Under the pieces are notes generated by a model. It worked only from the letters and a program-made list of their open reading frames with translations, was not told the DNA's origin and made no database searches. From Streptomyces sp. V4I2 (GTDB lineage Bacteria > Actinomycetota > Actinomycetes > Streptomycetales > Streptomycetaceae): 64,000 nucleotides of DNA. Where the stretch lies: contig NZ_JAUSZM010000003.1 in assembly GCF_030817655.1 (NCBI RefSeq), positions 9,920,001 to 9,984,000 of the forward strand. Direction: 5' to 3'. The position numbers and the translations under genes are program-made. Shown one piece after another: positions 26,880 through 36,088 of the stretch; the first letter of the stretch is position 1, and each line of letters begins with the position of its first letter.

Positions 26880-27144
26880 GGGATGACCTCCAGGCCCGGT
26901 GCACGCGAGAACCCACACCGTGACGCCGATCCTCGAAACTGTCAACAGCCCTGCTCGACAAGTGAGTTGAATCGGCATGGGCTCGGGGCCTGGCGGCTGG
27001 GCGATGGACAGGCGTACGGCCGTCTCTTTCCCCCACACACATCCAGCCAGCCGGCCGCGCTTCTCGATTCACTCTGCCCGCTCTGCCGAATACATCGGAG
27101 GAGTAGAGGGCTTGGGTGAGGCTTGCCGATATGAGAAGACGGGC

Positions 27145-27180
27145 AGATTGGCTCATTTTTCGCCTGGCCGTAGCCAATCT
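27145..27180. promoter_or_regulatory. 9-bp inverted repeat, possible operator
   Basis: AGATTGGCT (27145-27153) and AGCCAATCT (27172-27180) are perfect inverted copies 18 bases apart in the divergent region between the flavin monooxygenase and the first GH95-like gene. It could be a paired regulator site for the monooxygenase gene or a stem-loop. Confidence 0.4.
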
Positions 27181-27198
27181 CCCCGACCGTCCAAGTTA

Positions 27199-27248
27199 TT
27201 GACAGGTACACGGGCGCTGCCTAGGTTCGCCGATACACCCGATGTATC
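27199..27248 (+). promoter_or_regulatory. GH95-like gene promoter with operator
   Basis: A near-consensus promoter: TTGACA at 27199-27204, 17 bases, TAGGTT at 27222-27227. Across the predicted start of transcription lies GATACACCCGATGTATC (27232-27248), an inverted repeat with 6-bp arms GATACA/TGTATC. A matching site sits at the same place in front of the paralogous gene at 43.2 kb. Confidence 0.78.
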
Positions 27249-27276
27249 AAGGATCCCTCAGGTCTGGAGGACGATG

Positions 27277-29595
27277 ATGACCTCACAGCCGGAGCAACAC
27301 TCGAAGGTGCCCCGCAGAGTCGTACTCGGCACCGCGCTGGGCGGAGCGGCGGCCGCGGCCCTGCCGGGTACCGCCCACGCCGAAGAGCATGAACAGCAGA
27401 TGCCGTCCGACGGCGAGGGCAGACGCCCCTGGAGACTCCGAGACACGATGAGTTCCGACGGCGCCTGGGCCGGGTTCCTGCGCGGCCAGGACCTGTTGTG
27501 GGCCAGGCTGCCCACCCTCTGGTACGAAGGTCCGTTCCTCGGCGACGGACTGCTCGGCAGCATGATCTACCAGGAGCCGGACACCCACCGGATCCGCTTG
27601 ACCGTCCAGCACGGCCGCGTCCAGGACCACCGGCCGCAGTTCGGCAGCGGCTGGGGCACCTGCCGGCTGCCGGTCGGCCACCTCACCCTCGAACCGACCG
27701 GCACCATCACCGCCGTCGACTGGCGGCTCAGCCTGTGGAACGCCGAACTCACCGGCACCCTCACCACCACCGCCGGCACGCTCACCCTGGCCGCCCTCAT
27801 CCACGACGAGGTCCTGGCCGTCCGGGTGACGGCCGACGGCGGCGAACAGGTCACCTGGACCTTCCACCCCGAGGAGGCCGTCAGCCCGCGGAAGATCAGC
27901 GAAGCTCCACCCTCCGGCTACACCGCCAACCCGCCCTGGACCACCCGCACCAGCGCCGACGGCACCGAGCAGGTCCTTCAGCCCCTCACCGGCGGCGGCC
28001 AGACCGCCACCGCCTACCGCCGCACCGGCGACGACCTGCTGCTCAGCGTCGGACACAGCCACCCCTCCGACACCGCCGCCGAGGCCGACTCGCTGCGCAA
28101 CCTCCGGCGCGCGGCGTCGTACGACGTGCTCAGACGGCGGCACACCCGCTGGTGGCACGCGTTCTACCGGAAGAGCTTCGTCTCCTTCCCCGACCAGCGG
28201 CTGCAGAGCTTCCACTGGATCCAGCTCTACAAGGTCGCCTCCGCCAGCCGCGCCGGCGGCCCCGTCATGGCCACCTCCGGTCCGTGGCTGGAGCCCACGC
28301 CCTGGCCCGCTGTGTGGTGGAACCTCAACGTCCAGCTGGAGTACTGGCTCATCCACGGTTTCAACCACCTGGAGCTCGACGCGCTCGCCACCACGGTGCG
28401 GCAGAACCAGGAACAGCTCATCGCCAACGTGCCCGCCGCCTACCGCGCCGACAGCTCCGGCGTCGGCCGCAGCTCCGACATGTTCGCCAACCGGTCGGTG
28501 GGTCAGCCGGGCACCGGCGCCGAGACGGGCGACCTCACCTGGGCGCTGCACAACGTGTGGCTGTCCTACCGGCACTCCATGGACCAGTCCCTGCTGCGTG
28601 ACACGGTCTTCCCCGTGCTGCGCCGGGCGATCAACTACTACCTGCACTTCCTCAGCCCGGGCAGCGACGGCAAACTCCACCTGCCGAGCACACTCTCTCC
28701 CGAATACCCCGTCGTGCCGCCGCAGGACACCAACTACGACCTGGCCCTGATCCGCTGGGGCTGCCGGACACTCATCGAGGCCGCCGAACGCCTCGGCATC
28801 GACGACGAGTTGACCCCGCGCTGGCAGGAGGTGCTGGCCAGGCTCACGCCGTACCCGGTCGACGACAACGGCTTCATGATCGGCGCCGACACCCCGTACG
28901 CGCAGTCCCACCGGCACTACTCGCACCTGCTGATGGTGTACCCGCTGTACCTCGTCAACTGGGACCAGCCCGAAAGCCGCGACCTGATCATGAAGTCGAT
29001 GGTCCGCTGGCACGCGCTGACCGGCGCCCACCGGGGATACAGCTACACCGGTGCCGCATCGATGTACGCGATGACCGGCGACGGCGACACCGCGATCACC
29101 TACCTGCGGAAGTTCTTCGACCCCGCCACCCGCTACCCCTGCCGGCCCAACACGCACTACACCGAGGCCGGTCCGGTCATCGAGACCCCGCTGTCCGCCT
29201 CGCAGTCCCTGCACGACATGTTCTGCCAGAGCTGGGGCGGCGTGATCCGCGTCTTCCCGGCCGTCCCGACCGCCTGGGCGGACCTCACCCTGCACAACTT
29301 CCGTGCCCAGGGTGCCTTCCTGGTCAGCGCCGTCCGCAAGGCGGGGGAGACCCGGTTCATCCGGATCAGGAGCCTGGCGGGCGAACCGCTCGCACTCCGG
29401 CACGGTCTCGACGGGCCCCTCACCGTGCTGCTGGACGACGGCACCCCGGCCCGCACCCAGGACCTGGGCGACGGCACCCTCGCCATCGACCTGGCCCGCG
29501 GCCGCGAGGTGCTCGTCCACTCCGGTTCCCGCCCCGACCTCGTCATCGCGCCCGTCACCGTCACCGAACCGGGCCCCGCCTGGGGACTGCCGTAG
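27277..29595 (+). CDS. Exported GH95-like glycoside hydrolase
   Basis: About 772 residues. A Tat-like signal (KVPRRVVLGTALGGAAAAAL then PGTAHA) leads into a beta-rich N-terminal domain and a six-hairpin toroid. GH95-type features: the active-site region WWNLNVQLEYWLIHGFNHLE L with its paired Asn, STLSPEYP with a candidate acid Glu, SHRHYSHLLMVYPL, and ETPLSASQSLHDMFCQSWGG VIRVFPAVP. GH95 enzymes are inverting alpha-L-fucosidases or alpha-L-galactosidases; substrate here is not proven. ATG 27277 is six bases after GGAGG (27274 is alternative). It begins an operon-like run with GH97, 53 bases downstream. Confidence 0.85.
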   Translation: MTSQPEQHSKVPRRVVLGTALGGAAAAALPGTAHAEEHEQQMPSDGEGRRPWRLRDTMSSDGAWAGFLRGQDLLWARLPTLWYEGPFLGDGLLGSMIYQEPDTHRIRLTVQHGRVQDHRPQFGSGWGTCRLPVGHLTLEPTGTITAVDWRLSLWNAELTGTLTTTAGTLTLAALIHDEVLAVRVTADGGEQVTWTFHPEEAVSPRKISEAPPSGYTANPPWTTRTSADGTEQVLQPLTGGGQTATAYRRTGDDLLLSVGHSHPSDTAAEADSLRNLRRAASYDVLRRRHTRWWHAFYRKSFVSFPDQRLQSFHWIQLYKVASASRAGGPVMATSGPWLEPTPWPAVWWNLNVQLEYWLIHGFNHLELDALATTVRQNQEQLIANVPAAYRADSSGVGRSSDMFANRSVGQPGTGAETGDLTWALHNVWLSYRHSMDQSLLRDTVFPVLRRAINYYLHFLSPGSDGKLHLPSTLSPEYPVVPPQDTNYDLALIRWGCRTLIEAAERLGIDDELTPRWQEVLARLTPYPVDDNGFMIGADTPYAQSHRHYSHLLMVYPLYLVNWDQPESRDLIMKSMVRWHALTGAHRGYSYTGAASMYAMTGDGDTAITYLRKFFDPATRYPCRPNTHYTEAGPVIETPLSASQSLHDMFCQSWGGVIRVFPAVPTAWADLTLHNFRAQGAFLVSAVRKAGETRFIRIRSLAGEPLALRHGLDGPLTVLLDDGTPARTQDLGDGTLAIDLARGREVLVHSGSRPDLVIAPVTVTEPGPAWGLP

Positions 29596-29648
29596 CGACC
29601 GCTCGCACGGACACACACCACCCCACCTCATCAACAAGGAGGTCTCTC

Positions 29649-31550
29649 ATGGCGGTTCCGATCAGGACCGCGGTCGCCGCGCTCTGCGCCGGGCTGGCGG
29701 CCACACTCCTCACCACCGCTCCCGCACGGGCGGAGCAGGACGTCAACTCCTCCGACCGCGTCTGGTCCCTGTCCGCGGCAGCCCACGCACCGCGCGCGCG
29801 GATATCCCTGGACGACACCACCGGCACGCTGAGCCTCGCGGTGTCCCGCGGCGGCCGTACGGTCGTCGAACCGTCCCCCGTCGGCATCGTCACCGAACAG
29901 GCCGACCTCTCCCAGGGCCTGCGCTTCCTGCACCGCAAGGACCGGCTGATCGACGAGCGGTACCGGACGAAGTCCGGCAAGCGGCTGGACCGCCGGGTCC
30001 GCATGAACGAATCCCGTCTGTCGTTCGCCACCTCGGCCGGTGCCCGGCTCGACCTCGTCGTCCGCGCCTCCGCCGACGGCGTCGCCTACCGGTACGTCCT
30101 GCCCACCGGGTACGGCGACGTGCTCGGCGAGACCTCCGCGTTCAACCTGCCGCCGGACGCGAGCGCCTGGCTCGGCACCTACCGGGCCGACAACGAGGGC
30201 CAGTTCGTCCAGTACACCGCCGCGACCGCGCCGACCGGCGAGTACTCGGACCAGGCACTGTTCGCGACCGACGGCGGCTACACCCTGCTCGCCGAGTCCG
30301 ACCTCACCGGCGCGTACTCCGGTGCCAGGCTCGCCCACGACCAGGGCACCGGCACCTACCGGGTCAAGCTCGCGGACGACCGGGTCCGCACCGACGGCCG
30401 CCTCGCCACCCCGTGGCGGGCCATGGTCACCGGTGACCTCGCCACCGTCACCCGGTCCACCTTCACCGACGACCTCGCCCCCGCCTCCAAGATCGCCGAT
30501 CCTTCGTGGATCCGGCCCGGCACGGTGCTGTGGACCTGGCTCGCCGGTGGCCGCCCAGCCGGCCAGAGCCTCGCCGCCCAGAAGGCCTACGTCGACTACG
30601 CCGCCGAGCGGCACTGGCCCTACGAGGCCGTCGACGCCGGCTGGTACTTCAAGGCCGACGAGTGGGACACCACCGACCCCGACTGGCAGACCAACAGCTG
30701 GATGCCCGAGCTCGTCGACTACGCGCGCGCCAAAGGCGTCGGCATCATCGTCTGGATCCACCAGCGCGACCTCGACACAGCCGAGGAACGCGCCCAGTGG
30801 CTGCCCACCCTGGAACGCTGGGGCGTGAAGGGCGTCAAGATCGACTTCATGGACTCCGAGGCGCAGCCCATGCTGCAGTGGTATGACACCATCCTCAAGG
30901 AGACCGCCGCCCACCACCTCATGGTCAACTTCCACGGCTCGACGATCCCCAAGGGCATCCAGCGCACCTGGCCGCAGGTCATGACCCTGGAGGGCGTGGC
31001 CGGCGAGGAGAAGCGCACCAACACCGCCGCTCACCTCACCACCCTGCCCTTCACCCGCAACGTCATCGGCTCCATGGACTTCACCCCCGGCGCCTTCCAG
31101 CGCGTCGGCCTGCGCCCCAACTCCGACGCGGCCGAGACCGGACTCGCCGTCGCCTACGAGTCGGGCCTGCAGATGTTCGCGGGCAGCCCCGAGTCGTACG
31201 ACGCCCGCCCGCTCGCCCGGGCCTTCTACGACCAGCTCCCCGCGGCCTGGGACGACACCCGGCTGCTGGCTGGGCAACCGGGCCAGGAGGCCGTACTCGC
31301 CCGTCGCAGCGGCGACCGCTGGTTCCTGGGCGGGGTGTACGCCGGCGCTGCCCGCTCGGCCGACGTACCGCTGACCATCGGCCCCGGACGGTGGCTGGTC
31401 GAGACGATCCGGGACGGCACCGACGGCCTCGTCCAGGACCGACAGGTCGTGAGCGGCGGTGACAGGCTGAGCGTCGATGTCGTCACCAACGGCGGTTTCG
31501 CCGGGATCGCGTGTCCCTGGTCCCCGGGCATCACCACCTGCTACCGCTGA
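29649..31550 (+). CDS. Exported GH97 glycoside hydrolase
   Basis: 633 residues with a Sec signal peptide (RTAVAALCAGLAATLLTTAP ARA). The GH97 N-terminal beta-sandwich is followed by a TIM barrel: WIRPGTVLWTWLAGGRPAG, WPYEAVDAGWYF, VGIIVWIHQRDL, GVKGVKIDFMDSEAQPMLQW and HLMVNFHGSTIPKGIQRTWP. The Asp in KIDFMDS is at the nucleophile position of retaining GH97 enzymes, which favours alpha-galactosidase-like activity over the inverting alpha-glucosidases. The C-terminal domain (RWFLGGVYAGAARSADVPL) is typical. AAGGAGG precedes the ATG by eight bases. It follows the first GH95-like gene. Confidence 0.9.
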   Translation: MAVPIRTAVAALCAGLAATLLTTAPARAEQDVNSSDRVWSLSAAAHAPRARISLDDTTGTLSLAVSRGGRTVVEPSPVGIVTEQADLSQGLRFLHRKDRLIDERYRTKSGKRLDRRVRMNESRLSFATSAGARLDLVVRASADGVAYRYVLPTGYGDVLGETSAFNLPPDASAWLGTYRADNEGQFVQYTAATAPTGEYSDQALFATDGGYTLLAESDLTGAYSGARLAHDQGTGTYRVKLADDRVRTDGRLATPWRAMVTGDLATVTRSTFTDDLAPASKIADPSWIRPGTVLWTWLAGGRPAGQSLAAQKAYVDYAAERHWPYEAVDAGWYFKADEWDTTDPDWQTNSWMPELVDYARAKGVGIIVWIHQRDLDTAEERAQWLPTLERWGVKGVKIDFMDSEAQPMLQWYDTILKETAAHHLMVNFHGSTIPKGIQRTWPQVMTLEGVAGEEKRTNTAAHLTTLPFTRNVIGSMDFTPGAFQRVGLRPNSDAAETGLAVAYESGLQMFAGSPESYDARPLARAFYDQLPAAWDDTRLLAGQPGQEAVLARRSGDRWFLGGVYAGAARSADVPLTIGPGRWLVETIRDGTDGLVQDRQVVSGGDRLSVDVVTNGGFAGIACPWSPGITTCYR

Positions 31551-31577
31551 GGCCCGGGAGGACTTGCCGCGCTGCGC

Positions 31578-31593
31578 GTTCATGTGCGTGAAC
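31578..31593. promoter_or_regulatory. TTCATG-N3-GTGAAC operator, site 1
   Basis: GTTCATGTGCGTGAAC has perfect arms GTTCA/TGAAC with a 6-base spacer and lies upstream of the GH88 gene. The same motif recurs at 34257-34272 and 36073-36088 upstream of the lyase and beta-helix genes. Confidence 0.7.
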
Positions 31594-31679
31594 ATCACTC
31601 ACATGGGTGTGCAGCGCCGGGTCTGCTGTGCAAAGCTCGGTCAACTCCTTTCTCCCGTCGCCCAGTTGGAGGGACGCGC

Positions 31680-32906
31680 ATGAGTGTTTCCCGGCGTACT
31701 GTGCTGGCCACGGCGGCCGGTGCCGCAGCGGTATGTGCTTCCCCGACACCAGCTGCGGGCGCCGTCGACGCTCGGACACCGGCACCGACCCTGCGCACGC
31801 TCCGTGCGGCGGCCGACTATGCGGTCGAGAAGATCCGCGCCGTCGCGCCGGGCGTCAACGGTTTCCCCGTCGGGACGAGATTCGAGAAGTGGGTCTACTC
31901 GCAGGGCGGCGACTGGGTCGGCGGATTCTGGCCCGGAACACTGTGGATGGCCTGGCTCTACAGCAAGGATGAAGCCTTTCGCGCGTGGGCGCCGGCGTCG
32001 GCGCAGAAGCTGGCTCCGCGTCAGTACGACACCGGCACCCACGACCTCGGTTTCCTCTTCTACCCGTCGTGGGTCACCGCCTGGCGGCTGACGGGCGAGG
32101 ACGCCTGGCGGACCGGCGCCCTGCAAGCCGCCGACTCCCTCATCCAGCGCTACAACCCGCGCGGACGCTTCATCCGGGCGTGGGGCCCACTGACCGATCA
32201 GAAGAACGCGGGCCGGGTCATCATCGACACGATGATGAATCTCGACCTGCTGGCGTTCGCGAGCCGGCAGACCGGCGACGCGAAGTACCTGGACATAGCC
32301 GTCGAGCACACGAAGACCACCCAGCGGGTGTTCCCGCGCACCGACGGATCGACCCCGCACGTGTTCGACTTCGACCCGGACAGCGGTGCGCCGATCGGCC
32401 CGAACACCGTGCAGGGCTACAGCCCCACATCCTGCTGGTCGCGCGGACAGGCCTGGGGAATCTACGGATTCACCACCATGTACCGCCGGACCGGAAACCC
32501 GGAGTTCCTGGCCACAGCGCGCAAGCTCGCCGACTTCGCGGTGCGAGCCCTGACTCCGGACCACGTTCCGGTGTGGGACTACCGTGCGCCGCAGCAGCCT
32601 CACGACATCAAGGATGCCTCGGCCGGAGCGATCATGGCATGCGGTCTGCTCGACCTGTCCACGGCCACCGGCAGCCGCTCCTATCGTGAGGTGGCGCTGC
32701 GGCTGCTCGCCGCGTTGTCGCAGACCTGCCTCACGAGGAACTCGGCCCGCGCGGAGGCGGTCGTGGCGCGCTGTACCCGGAACCGGCCGGCCGAGGACGG
32801 CATCGAGATCTCCCTTCCGTACGCCGACTACTACCTGCTCGAAGGAATCCTGCGCGTGCTGCAGCCGGAGGATGTGGACCGGGCGATCGACCTGTCCGCA
32901 CTCTGA
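31680..32906 (+). CDS. Exported GH88-type unsaturated glucuronyl hydrolase
   Basis: 408 residues. A Tat signal (MSVSRRTVLATAAGAAAVCA) precedes an (alpha/alpha)6 barrel. Family blocks: GGDWVGGFWPGTLWMAWLYS, HDLGFLFYPSWVTAWRLTG, VIIDTMMNLDLLAFASRQTG, the hallmark SCWSRGQAWGIYGFTTMYR, PVWDYRAPQQPHDIKDASAG with DASAGAIMA, and PYADYYLLEGILR. GH88 enzymes hydrate the C4=C5 double bond of unsaturated uronates left by lyases. Export via Tat is unusual enough to note, since many GH88 enzymes are cytoplasmic. GGAGGG lies six bases before ATG 31680. An operator-like repeat lies about 90 bases upstream. Confidence 0.92.
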   Translation: MSVSRRTVLATAAGAAAVCASPTPAAGAVDARTPAPTLRTLRAAADYAVEKIRAVAPGVNGFPVGTRFEKWVYSQGGDWVGGFWPGTLWMAWLYSKDEAFRAWAPASAQKLAPRQYDTGTHDLGFLFYPSWVTAWRLTGEDAWRTGALQAADSLIQRYNPRGRFIRAWGPLTDQKNAGRVIIDTMMNLDLLAFASRQTGDAKYLDIAVEHTKTTQRVFPRTDGSTPHVFDFDPDSGAPIGPNTVQGYSPTSCWSRGQAWGIYGFTTMYRRTGNPEFLATARKLADFAVRALTPDHVPVWDYRAPQQPHDIKDASAGAIMACGLLDLSTATGSRSYREVALRLLAALSQTCLTRNSARAEAVVARCTRNRPAEDGIEISLPYADYYLLEGILRVLQPEDVDRAIDLSAL

Positions 32907-32933
32907 CCGGCTGACCGGCTGACCGGCTGACCG
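32903..32933. repeat. 8-bp tandem repeat at GH88 stop codon
   Basis: CTGACCGG is repeated nearly four times. The first copy contains the TGA stop of the GH88 gene, so copy-number change would not alter the protein. Confidence 0.85.
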
Positions 32934-32967
32934 TCGCCAACCGCCGGCCCGGGAGCGCTGGGGTCCA

Positions 32968-34245
32968 TCAGCCCGCGATGGAGTCCAGTTGCTCCGCTGC
33001 CGGGCGCAGCGCCCACAGGTCGCCGCCGGGCGGCGCCTCCAGTACCGGAACGGCTCTTCGCGCTCGCGTGTCTCCGGCGTCGGCGGCCGCGTGTACGACG
33101 TCAGTCGCCGCGTAGCGGTGGAAGGCGAGCTCCGGATGCGGCCAGGCCGCGGCCGCCGTGGCGGCGGGCAGCAGATACTCCACCGCCTTGAACAGGCTTT
33201 GCCCGTCCGGGCCCCGGTACGCCCACAGATTCACGCCGACGTGCCGGCCGATGGCCGCGAGCCGGGTGTGGGCGACCAGCGTGAAGGTCGAGTAGTGCCA
33301 ACTGCGGGTCCGGGACAGTTCCTGCGGCTGGCTGCCGTCGGACGCGATCTGCGGCGCGATGCGCTTGCTCGCGGCGTCCAGGACCGTTCGGCGGGCGAGG
33401 CTCCGGTCGCCGGTCGCGTGGGCGAGGGCGGCGAGCTGCATGTCGTAGAAGGTGCCGTGGTTGTTGGTGGCGGCGGCCTCCTGCTTGCCGAAGTCGCTGT
33501 TCTTGAGCCAGCTGAGGAAGTCGGTGTTCCACTTCGCCATGCCGGTGCGGTCCTTCTCGGTCCAGGACGGGGCACCGGTGTCCAGAAGGGCGAGCGCGTC
33601 CAGGACGCTGGTGTACGACTGTGAGAAGTCGATGATGCCGATGGCGCGACCGTCGTACTTGCACGGAATGAACTGGGCGTGGTTCAGGTTCGAGTTCATC
33701 CGCGTGGCCGGATCGAGGAACCAGGTGCGCAGTACCTGCCCGGCCTTCCTGGCGTACCGCTGCTCGCCGGTGTAGTACCAGGCGAGAGAGAGGTCGTAGG
33801 CGGAGTCGAAGGTCTTCTCCACGTCCTGGCGGTCGGTACCGGAGTCGACCTCTGGGTTCCGCTCGCCGTCGCGCTGCACGTACGGGCAGCCCCACGGGTT
33901 CTCCGGGGTCGGGCGCTGAGTGGGCCACCAGTACGGAGCCTGGCTGAGGTAGTCGTGGACGTCGCCGCCGGGTGCGGGTCTGGGTTTGTCGACGACCGTC
34001 CAGGGGCCCTGGCCGAGCCACCTGTCGGCGCGAGCCGTCAACGCCGTGACCGCTCGCCGCAGGTGCGGGTCGCCGAGATCGAGGCGCATCTTGGTCTGCT
34101 GCAGACGCTTGCCGTCCAGGACGGACGTGTGCGGGGCCTTGGGCGCGGGATGTGCCGTCACTCGCGCCGAGGCGGTGGGGACGGCGACGGCGGTGAACGC
34201 GGTCACGGCCGCCAAGAGGACGCCCAGGCATGGTCTTGCGCGCAT
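32968..34245 (-). CDS. Exported alginate-lyase-fold polysaccharide lyase
   Basis: 425 residues with a Sec signal (RPCLGVLLAAVTAFTAVAVP TASA). An (alpha/alpha) toroid of the alginate lyase family (PF05426) follows: YLSQAPYWWPTQRPTPENPW, LNHAQFIPCKYDGRAIGIID FS, AAATNNHGTFYDMQLAALAH with the Asn-His pair, and ELSRTRSWHYSTFTL with the catalytic Arg-Tyr region. Related lyases act on alginate or on glucuronan (PL5, PL38). With GH88 in the cluster it would supply unsaturated uronates. ATG 34245 has GGAG seven bases upstream; an operator-like repeat lies just before that. Confidence 0.85.
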   Translation of the reverse strand: MRARPCLGVLLAAVTAFTAVAVPTASARVTAHPAPKAPHTSVLDGKRLQQTKMRLDLGDPHLRRAVTALTARADRWLGQGPWTVVDKPRPAPGGDVHDYLSQAPYWWPTQRPTPENPWGCPYVQRDGERNPEVDSGTDRQDVEKTFDSAYDLSLAWYYTGEQRYARKAGQVLRTWFLDPATRMNSNLNHAQFIPCKYDGRAIGIIDFSQSYTSVLDALALLDTGAPSWTEKDRTGMAKWNTDFLSWLKNSDFGKQEAAATNNHGTFYDMQLAALAHATGDRSLARRTVLDAASKRIAPQIASDGSQPQELSRTRSWHYSTFTLVAHTRLAAIGRHVGVNLWAYRGPDGQSLFKAVEYLLPAATAAAAWPHPELAFHRYAATDVVHAAADAGDTRARRAVPVLEAPPGGDLWALRPAAEQLDSIAG

Positions 34246-34256
34246 CAATCCACTCC

Positions 34257-34272
34257 GTTCATGCAGGTGAAC
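34257..34272. promoter_or_regulatory. TTCATG-N3-GTGAAC operator, site 2
   Basis: GTTCATGCAGGTGAAC has perfect GTTCA/TGAAC arms and lies directly upstream of the ribosome site of the lyase gene. It is identical to site 1 at 13 of 16 positions. Confidence 0.7.
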
Positions 34273-34355
34273 GCACGGCTTGGTGACCTCCGTGCTCAGG
34301 GGCGGGCCGAGGAGACGGGCAGCTGAACGGCGGGTTCTTCGTCCACCACCGCGCG

Positions 34356-36050
34356 CTACAGCTCGCGCTGCGCCTCGTACAGGTTCCGCGGCCGGACCGC
34401 ATGAGGGCTGCCGTACAGTTCCAGGCGCGTGTGCAGGTCGCCCGTGAAATCGGGGACGTCGATCTGGTCGAACTCCCTGACCTCGTCGATGCCGACGGTG
34501 GCGGAGTACGGCGCCAGGCCGTCGATCTTGACCAGGCCGGCGCGGCTGTTGGTCACGCGGATGTTCCAGTGCGTGAAACGGGCGCCGAACAACGGGCCGG
34601 CGCTCGCGTCACCGCCGTGGCGGCCGTTGTTGTTCACGGTGATGTCGGTGCGGACATTGGCGAAGGGCAGGCCTCGGTGGCTGTCGAAGGTGCCCATCCG
34701 CATGTCGCCGCGCGACCACACGTTGTACGAGGACAGTCCCTCGACATTGATGCCGTGCAGTTGGGTGTTCGGCGGTACGGGGCTGGTGCGCTCCTCGATC
34801 GTGAAGTCCTCGATGAGGTTGTCGTGCGACCCTTCGCGGCAGTAGTAGGGGTGATGGGAGCCGCGGCCCGTCACGCGTGTGCGGCGCAAGGTGCACGCGG
34901 AGGCGGCCACGAGACCGAAGCCGTTGTCGGCGTGGCGGACTGTCACGTCGTCCACCCAGCAGTCGTACGCGCACTGCAGGACGATCCCGTTGTGGCCCTG
35001 GTCCAGCAGGTGTGGCTGCTGCGGGGTCTCCACCGCCTCCAGGGTGAGGCCCTCGACGCCCGAGCCCGTCAACGCGGGTACGTGGGTGGTCAGTTGCGGA
35101 CTCCACTCGGGGCGTGCGTCGAGCGGGAGCGGGCGTTCCAGGGTGACCTTCCGGCCGTGGACCCGGGCGATACGGACGGGCCATTCGTACGGGACGTACG
35201 AGGTCAGTTTCGTCTTGTCGTCCCAGACGTAGGCCTCCGGTCCCGGGCCGCCGCCGCACATGTGCTGGAGGAGGGTGTGGTCCGTGTCGTCGGTGAGCCG
35301 AAGGAGGACCAGGGTGCCGGGGCGCAGCGAGGACGGATCCGTGACCGTGATCGTCCAGGTTCCCTGCCGGGCCGGGGCAACCGTGGTGAGGGTCCGCCAC
35401 TCGTCGCGCCGGTTGCCCGTCCAGCCCTCGAAGGGCCACGCCTTTGCCCTGATCGCGGTGACGAGAGAGTGCCAACGGGCCCTGGGGGCCAGCCAGATCA
35501 GGCCGCCCGCCCACGACCAGGCCGACTTGTCGCCGCCGTAGCGGGAGCCGTACACGCCGATCAGCTCGGTGAGGTTTTTCGCCGCGTAGAGCGTCGTACG
35601 GCCGCTGCCGGCGCCCCGGAGGACCACGTTCGAGCGGTCCACACGGATCACGTCGTCGATCCGGAACGTGCCGGGCGGGATGGTGACCGTGCCACCGCCG
35701 GCCCGGCCGGCAGCGGCGACGGCACGGTTGATCGCGGGGGCGGAGTCGGTCGTGCCGTCTGCCACGGCGCCGAAGTCGCGTACGTCGGCGACGACGGGAC
35801 GGCGGGGCAGGCGCACCGCGCCGCCGTGGCAACCGGCTCGTCCCACGTAGGGGATCTGCGGATGAGTGAAGGGTGTGTGCCTGAACTCCCGCCACAGGAC
35901 CGGGGTGTCGGGCGACGCGGCACCTGCGTCCGCTGCCACCGCGGTGCCGGCGCCCCCGGCCGCCACGGCGACAGCGCTTCCCAACAGGGCTCGCCTAGTC
36001 ATGCTCATGACATTCCGGTCGCCCATGGCGACCGCGTGCACGTGCCTCAT
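34356..36050 (-). CDS. Exported right-handed beta-helix (pectate-lyase-3-like) enzyme
   Basis: 564 residues. A Tat signal (MSMTRRALLGSAVAVAAGGA) is preceded by a ~15-residue extension. The Pectate_lyase_3 opening DVRDFGAVADGTTDSAPAIN RAVAAAG and TVTIPPGTFRIDDVIRVD are clear. The remaining sequence has beta-helix repeats (NGIVLQCAYDCWVDDVTVRH, DNLIEDFTIEE, THWNIRVTNSRAGLVKIDGL). Such enzymes include polygalacturonases, rhamnogalacturonases and lyases; the family cannot be fixed here. ATG 36050 follows GGAAGGG by nine bases; ATG 36068 is the longer option. It is between the lyase and the protease genes in the same direction. Confidence 0.78.
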   Translation of the reverse strand: MRHVHAVAMGDRNVMSMTRRALLGSAVAVAAGGAGTAVAADAGAASPDTPVLWREFRHTPFTHPQIPYVGRAGCHGGAVRLPRRPVVADVRDFGAVADGTTDSAPAINRAVAAAGRAGGGTVTIPPGTFRIDDVIRVDRSNVVLRGAGSGRTTLYAAKNLTELIGVYGSRYGGDKSAWSWAGGLIWLAPRARWHSLVTAIRAKAWPFEGWTGNRRDEWRTLTTVAPARQGTWTITVTDPSSLRPGTLVLLRLTDDTDHTLLQHMCGGGPGPEAYVWDDKTKLTSYVPYEWPVRIARVHGRKVTLERPLPLDARPEWSPQLTTHVPALTGSGVEGLTLEAVETPQQPHLLDQGHNGIVLQCAYDCWVDDVTVRHADNGFGLVAASACTLRRTRVTGRGSHHPYYCREGSHDNLIEDFTIEERTSPVPPNTQLHGINVEGLSSYNVWSRGDMRMGTFDSHRGLPFANVRTDITVNNNGRHGGDASAGPLFGARFTHWNIRVTNSRAGLVKIDGLAPYSATVGIDEVREFDQIDVPDFTGDLHTRLELYGSPHAVRPRNLYEAQREL

Positions 36051-36072
36051 GTCCGTACGCCCTTCCATGTGA

Positions 36073-36088
36073 CTTCATGGATGTGAAC
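36073..36088. promoter_or_regulatory. TTCATG-N3-GTGAAC operator, site 3
   Basis: CTTCATGGATGTGAAC matches sites 1 and 2 except for the first base and the central triplet. It lies about 25 bases upstream of the beta-helix gene start. A GAAC/GTTC repeat overlaps its right end. Confidence 0.6.

Noticed and set aside
27283..29637. Very long minus-strand frame opposite the first GH95-like gene
   Set aside because: Low-complexity Gly/Val/Arg composition and no family features; it mirrors codon bias of the real gene.
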